Source: a bacterium UBA7470
GTDB taxonomy: Bacteria; Pseudomonadota; Gammaproteobacteria; Burkholderiales; Burkholderiaceae_C
DNA length: 6,906 bases
Reading direction: 5' to 3'
Assembly (NCBI GenBank): GCA_002479815.1
Contig: DLPA01000091.1
Span: 18,230-25,135 of the forward strand
The position numbers were made by a program, and so were the translations under genes. The notes below the pieces were generated by a model. That model saw only the letters and a program-made list of their open reading frames with translations, was not told the DNA's origin and did not search any database. Below, one piece after another: positions 4,659 through 6,906 of this stretch; positions within the stretch are counted from its first letter, which is position 1; every line of letters begins with the position of its first letter.

Positions 4659-5971
4659 TACTCATCCGCAATGGCCGTGTCATCGACCCCGCAACGGGTT
4701 TGGATGCGGTGGCCGATGTCGCTGTGGCGGGCGGGCGCATCATTGCCATGCAAAGGGGTTTGGCTGAGTCTGGGAATGGGTTTACCCCCGACCGTGTGCT
4801 GGACGCGCAAGGCTGCATCGTCGCGCCGGGCTTGGTGGATTTGGCGGTGCGTCTGCGCGAACCCGGTCAAGAGCATTTGGGCATGCTGGAAAGCGAGATG
4901 CAGGCGGCAGTCGCAGGCGGCGTGACCAGCTTGGTCTGCCCACCCGACACCGATCCGGTGCTGGACGAACCCGGTTTGGTCAATATGCTCAAGTACCGCG
5001 CCGAAAAGCTGCACTTGGCGCGGGTGTTTCCCTTGGGCGCGTTGACCAAAGGCTTAAAAGGCCAAGCCTTGACTGAGATGCTGGAACTGACCGAGGCCGG
5101 TTGCGTGGGCTTTGGACAGGCCGAAGTGCCGATTGTCGATACCCTTGTGTTGCAACGCACGCTGCAATACGCCGCCACGTTTGGCTACACCGTCTGGCTG
5201 CGTCCGCAAGATGCGTGGTTGGGCAAAGGCGTGGCCGCCAGTGGGCCTTTGGCGACGCGCATGGGCTTGTCGGGCGTGCCTGTGGCAGCGGAATTGATTG
5301 CCTTGCACACCTTGTTTGAGCTGGTACGCAGCACCCGCGCGCGCGTTCATTTGTGCCGCATCAGCAGTGCAGCGGGCGTTGAGCTGGTGCGTGCGGCGAA
5401 GGCTGAGGGCTTGCCCATCACTTGCGATGTCAGCGTTCACAACCTGCATTTGATCGACGTGGATTTGGGCTACTTTGACAGCCGCACCCGTTTGTCGCCG
5501 CCCTTGCGCCAGCAGCGCGACCGTGAAGCTTTGCGGGTGGCCTTGGCCGACGGCACGATAGACGCGCTGGTGTCCGACCACACCCCTGTGGATGACGATG
5601 CCAAAGCCTTGCCGTTTGCGGAGGCCGAAGTGGGCGCAACTGCCGTCGAGTTGCTCTTGTCTTTGAGCGCCCACTGGGGGAAAAAAGGACAAGGTATCGA
5701 CTGGCTACAAACCCTCCGCGTATTGACCTACGGCCCTGCACAAGTGCTGGGCGCCAGTCTGGGCACACTAGAGGCCAGCGTGGGTCGCTTGAGTGTGGGC
5801 GGGATGGCCGACTTGTGCATCATCCATCCAGACGCATGGTGGACCGTGCAGCCCCGAGCACTGCACAGCCAAGGTCGTCACACCCCTTTTGCAGGACAAG
5901 AATTACCCGCCAAGGTGCGCTGCACCTTGGTCGGTGGACAAGTGGCGTTTGAGCAGGAGCCGATGGTTTGA
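4652..5971 (+). CDS. pyrC': Dihydroorotase-like non-catalytic partner chain of aspartate carbamoyltransferase (PyrC'/PyrX)
   Basis: The 439-residue product has the full class I dihydroorotase fold, from MKLLIRNGRVIDPATG (1-16) to the C-terminal GRLSVGGMADLCI (378-390), but the metal site is gone. Where active enzymes have DLHVHLREPG it has DLAVRLREPG, with both histidines replaced (A65, R67). The bridging acidic region reads VGFGQAEVPIVD (152-163). The later metal histidines are R184 (VWLRPQD) and R236 (HLCRISS). The NTNP block reads PDTDP (98-102). Only the aspartate of SDHTP (D309) remains. In Pseudomonas such a PyrC' is inactive yet required to assemble active PyrB, and the same role is inferred here. 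The alternative start at 4625 is less likely. Many pipelines would label it simply dihydroorotase, pyrC. It overlaps plsC by 4 bases (TTGA). Confidence 0.93.
   Translation: MKLLIRNGRVIDPATGLDAVADVAVAGGRIIAMQRGLAESGNGFTPDRVLDAQGCIVAPGLVDLAVRLREPGQEHLGMLESEMQAAVAGGVTSLVCPPDTDPVLDEPGLVNMLKYRAEKLHLARVFPLGALTKGLKGQALTEMLELTEAGCVGFGQAEVPIVDTLVLQRTLQYAATFGYTVWLRPQDAWLGKGVAASGPLATRMGLSGVPVAAELIALHTLFELVRSTRARVHLCRISSAAGVELVRAAKAEGLPITCDVSVHNLHLIDVDLGYFDSRTRLSPPLRQQRDREALRVALADGTIDALVSDHTPVDDDAKALPFAEAEVGATAVELLLSLSAHWGKKGQGIDWLQTLRVLTYGPAQVLGASLGTLEASVGRLSVGGMADLCIIHPDAWWTVQPRALHSQGRHTPFAGQELPAKVRCTLVGGQVAFEQEPMV
5910..5930 (+). other. Strong hairpin at the 3' end of pyrC'
   Basis: CCAAGGTGC (5910-5918) and GCACCTTGG (5922-5930) are perfect 9-base inverted repeats with a 3-base loop, extended by one G-U pair (5909/5931). 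It ends 25 bases before the plsC ribosome site. No T-run follows, so it is not an intrinsic terminator. It lies wholly in codons of pyrC' and may be a pause, mRNA-processing or stability element, or coincidence. Confidence 0.45.
5955..5970 (+). promoter_or_regulatory. Ribosome binding site and TTG start deciding plsC
   Basis: AGGAG (5955-5959) lies 8 bases before TTG (5968-5970), whose last two bases begin the pyrC' stop TGA (5969-5971). This repeats the TTGA arrangement of the ruvX/pyrR junction and supports coupled translation from a TTG start. Confidence 0.72.
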
Positions 5972-6789
5972 GCGCGACGGTCAGTTCTGCACCTCAGCCT
6001 CAGGCACAAGTCCATCCGCTGCACGCTGTGTGGCGCTTGTGCCGGGTCTTGCTGCTGATGGGTCAAGGCTGGGCCATCATCCGGTGGCGCTTTCCCGGTT
6101 GGTCTGCAACGCGTCGCCAGCAACGGGTGCAAGCGTGGTCGCGCCAGATGTTGAGTGCTATGGGCATTGCATGGGCACCTGAAGGTGAGCCACCGACGCA
6201 AGGGCCGCTGCTCATCGTCGCCAACCACATTTCATGGCTGGATATTTTGGTGATGAATGCAGCGGCTCCGGCGCACTTTGTCTCTAAGGCCGATGTCAAG
6301 CACTGGCCCATGTTGGGCTTGTTGATTGCAGGCGCGGGTACGCTGTTCATTGAGCGTGAAAGCCGCCGCGACGCCATGCGCGTGGTGCATGACATGGCCG
6401 AGCATTTGCAAACAGGCGACATCCTGGCCGTGTTCCCAGAAGGAACTACCAGCGACGGTACGGCCTTGTTGCCCTTTCATGCCAACTTGTTTCAAGCCGC
6501 CATTGCGGTTCAAGCGCCTGTGTTGCCTGTGGCGTTGATGTACCGCGATGCCGCGACCGGTCAGCGCAGCCATGCGCCTGTCTATGTAGGGGATACCACG
6601 TTGCTGGCTTCTGTGTGGCAGACCTTGCGCAGTCGGGGACTGGTGGCCCAGGTCTGCTATGGTGAAGCACACGAGGCCAATGGCAGAGATCGGCGGGCGT
6701 GGGCAGCACAAGCCCAAGCATATGTGGCGGAATTGATGGCGGATGCCGATCACAGAGCCGCATCTCATCTTTCGTCTTACAACCCATAG
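5968..6789 (+). CDS. plsC: 1-acyl-sn-glycerol-3-phosphate acyltransferase (lysophosphatidate acyltransferase)
   Basis: The 273-residue enzyme transfers an acyl chain to lysophosphatidate to form phosphatidate, the second acylation of phospholipid synthesis, at the inner face of the cytoplasmic membrane. All four acyltransferase blocks are present: NHISWLD with catalytic H87 and D92 (86-92), LFIERESRRD (126-135), VFPEGTTSDG (155-164) and VLPVALMY (185-192). A hydrophobic N-terminal stretch (about 20-40, CRVLLLMGQGWAII) could be a membrane anchor, as in related proteins. The start is TTG, overlapping the pyrC' stop, with AGGAG upstream. Related PlsC-family proteins include ornithine-lipid acyltransferases (OlsA), which cannot be ruled out from motifs alone. 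It is followed after 9 bases by aroK. Confidence 0.9.
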   Translation: MSATVSSAPQPQAQVHPLHAVWRLCRVLLLMGQGWAIIRWRFPGWSATRRQQRVQAWSRQMLSAMGIAWAPEGEPPTQGPLLIVANHISWLDILVMNAAAPAHFVSKADVKHWPMLGLLIAGAGTLFIERESRRDAMRVVHDMAEHLQTGDILAVFPEGTTSDGTALLPFHANLFQAAIAVQAPVLPVALMYRDAATGQRSHAPVYVGDTTLLASVWQTLRSRGLVAQVCYGEAHEANGRDRRAWAAQAQAYVAELMADADHRAASHLSSYNP

Positions 6790-6798
6790 GGGATCGTT

Positions 6799-6906
6799 TT
6801 GGAAACAGCGGTGTTTTTGGTGGGCTTGCCCGGGTCGGGCAAAACCACCGTCGGTAAACAATTGGCACGCCGATTGGGTTTGTCGTTTATCGACTCTGAC
6901 CATGCC
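6799..6906 (+). CDS. aroK: Shikimate kinase, 5' fragment
   Basis: The first 36 codons of a kinase gene are present and the rest is beyond the window. The product reads ETAVFLVGLPGSGKTTVGKQL from residue 2, with a Walker A loop GLPGSGKT (9-16), followed by LARRLGLSFIDSDHA (22-36). The FIDSDH block matches the shikimate-binding DxD motif of AroK, which phosphorylates shikimate in the chorismate pathway, and the combination separates it from gluconate and nucleotide kinases. The start is TTG at 6799, with AGGGGA (6788-6793) 5 bases upstream, partly inside the plsC stop. No in-frame ATG is found between the plsC stop and the Walker loop. Short spacing suggests co-transcription with plsC. Confidence 0.85.
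   Translation, partial: METAVFLVGLPGSGKTTVGKQLARRLGLSFIDSDHA

Noticed and set aside
5336..5345. (CG)5 run in pyrC'
   Set aside because: It is short and fully explained by Arg/Ala/Arg codons in a GC-rich gene.

Overview
The window looks like chromosomal DNA of a betaproteobacterium of the order Burkholderiales, most likely a member of the Comamonadaceae. The basis is the gene order algH/yqgE - ruvX - pyrR - pyrB - pyrC' - plsC, the dense packing with 4-base overlaps, the GC-rich coding sequence (about 63-73% in 60-base lines I counted by hand) with strong use of TTG leucine codons, and protein motifs typical of that group. This assignment comes from reading the sequence, not from a database search.

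Left part (1-1267): the minus strand carries the 5' 408 codons of a class I CPD photolyase gene, which runs off the left edge. It is divergent from the rest, with only 41 bases between its start and the start of algH.

Middle and right part (1268-6906, all plus strand): algH overlaps ruvX by 4 bases (ATGA), ruvX overlaps pyrR by 4 (TTGA), and pyrR is followed after 37 bases by pyrB, the aspartate carbamoyltransferase catalytic chain. A two-gene RelE/ParE-type toxin plus helix-turn-helix antitoxin module lies between pyrB and its partner pyrC'. Then come pyrC', plsC (TTGA overlap) and the first 36 codons of a shikimate kinase gene, cut by the right edge.

How the genes work together: PyrB makes carbamoyl aspartate. 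The pyrC' product is a full-length dihydroorotase fold in which nearly all metal ligands are replaced (the HxH pair reads A-V-R). It is therefore best read as the non-catalytic partner chain that assembles with PyrB, as described for Pseudomonas, and a working dihydroorotase must lie elsewhere. PyrR is a uracil phosphoribosyltransferase-type regulator, but no Bacillus-type pyr attenuator is visible. PlsC (phospholipid synthesis), AroK (aromatic amino acids), AlgH and RuvX appear to be housekeeping co-residents.

The most notable part is the toxin-antitoxin insertion at about 3889-4650. It is visibly AT-richer than its surroundings, splits two genes whose products normally form one complex, has a TTG-started toxin and a candidate operator, and is bracketed by a 14-of-16 direct repeat whose second copy contains the pyrC' start codon. 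Four plus-strand genes (pyrR, toxin, plsC, aroK) appear to start with TTG.
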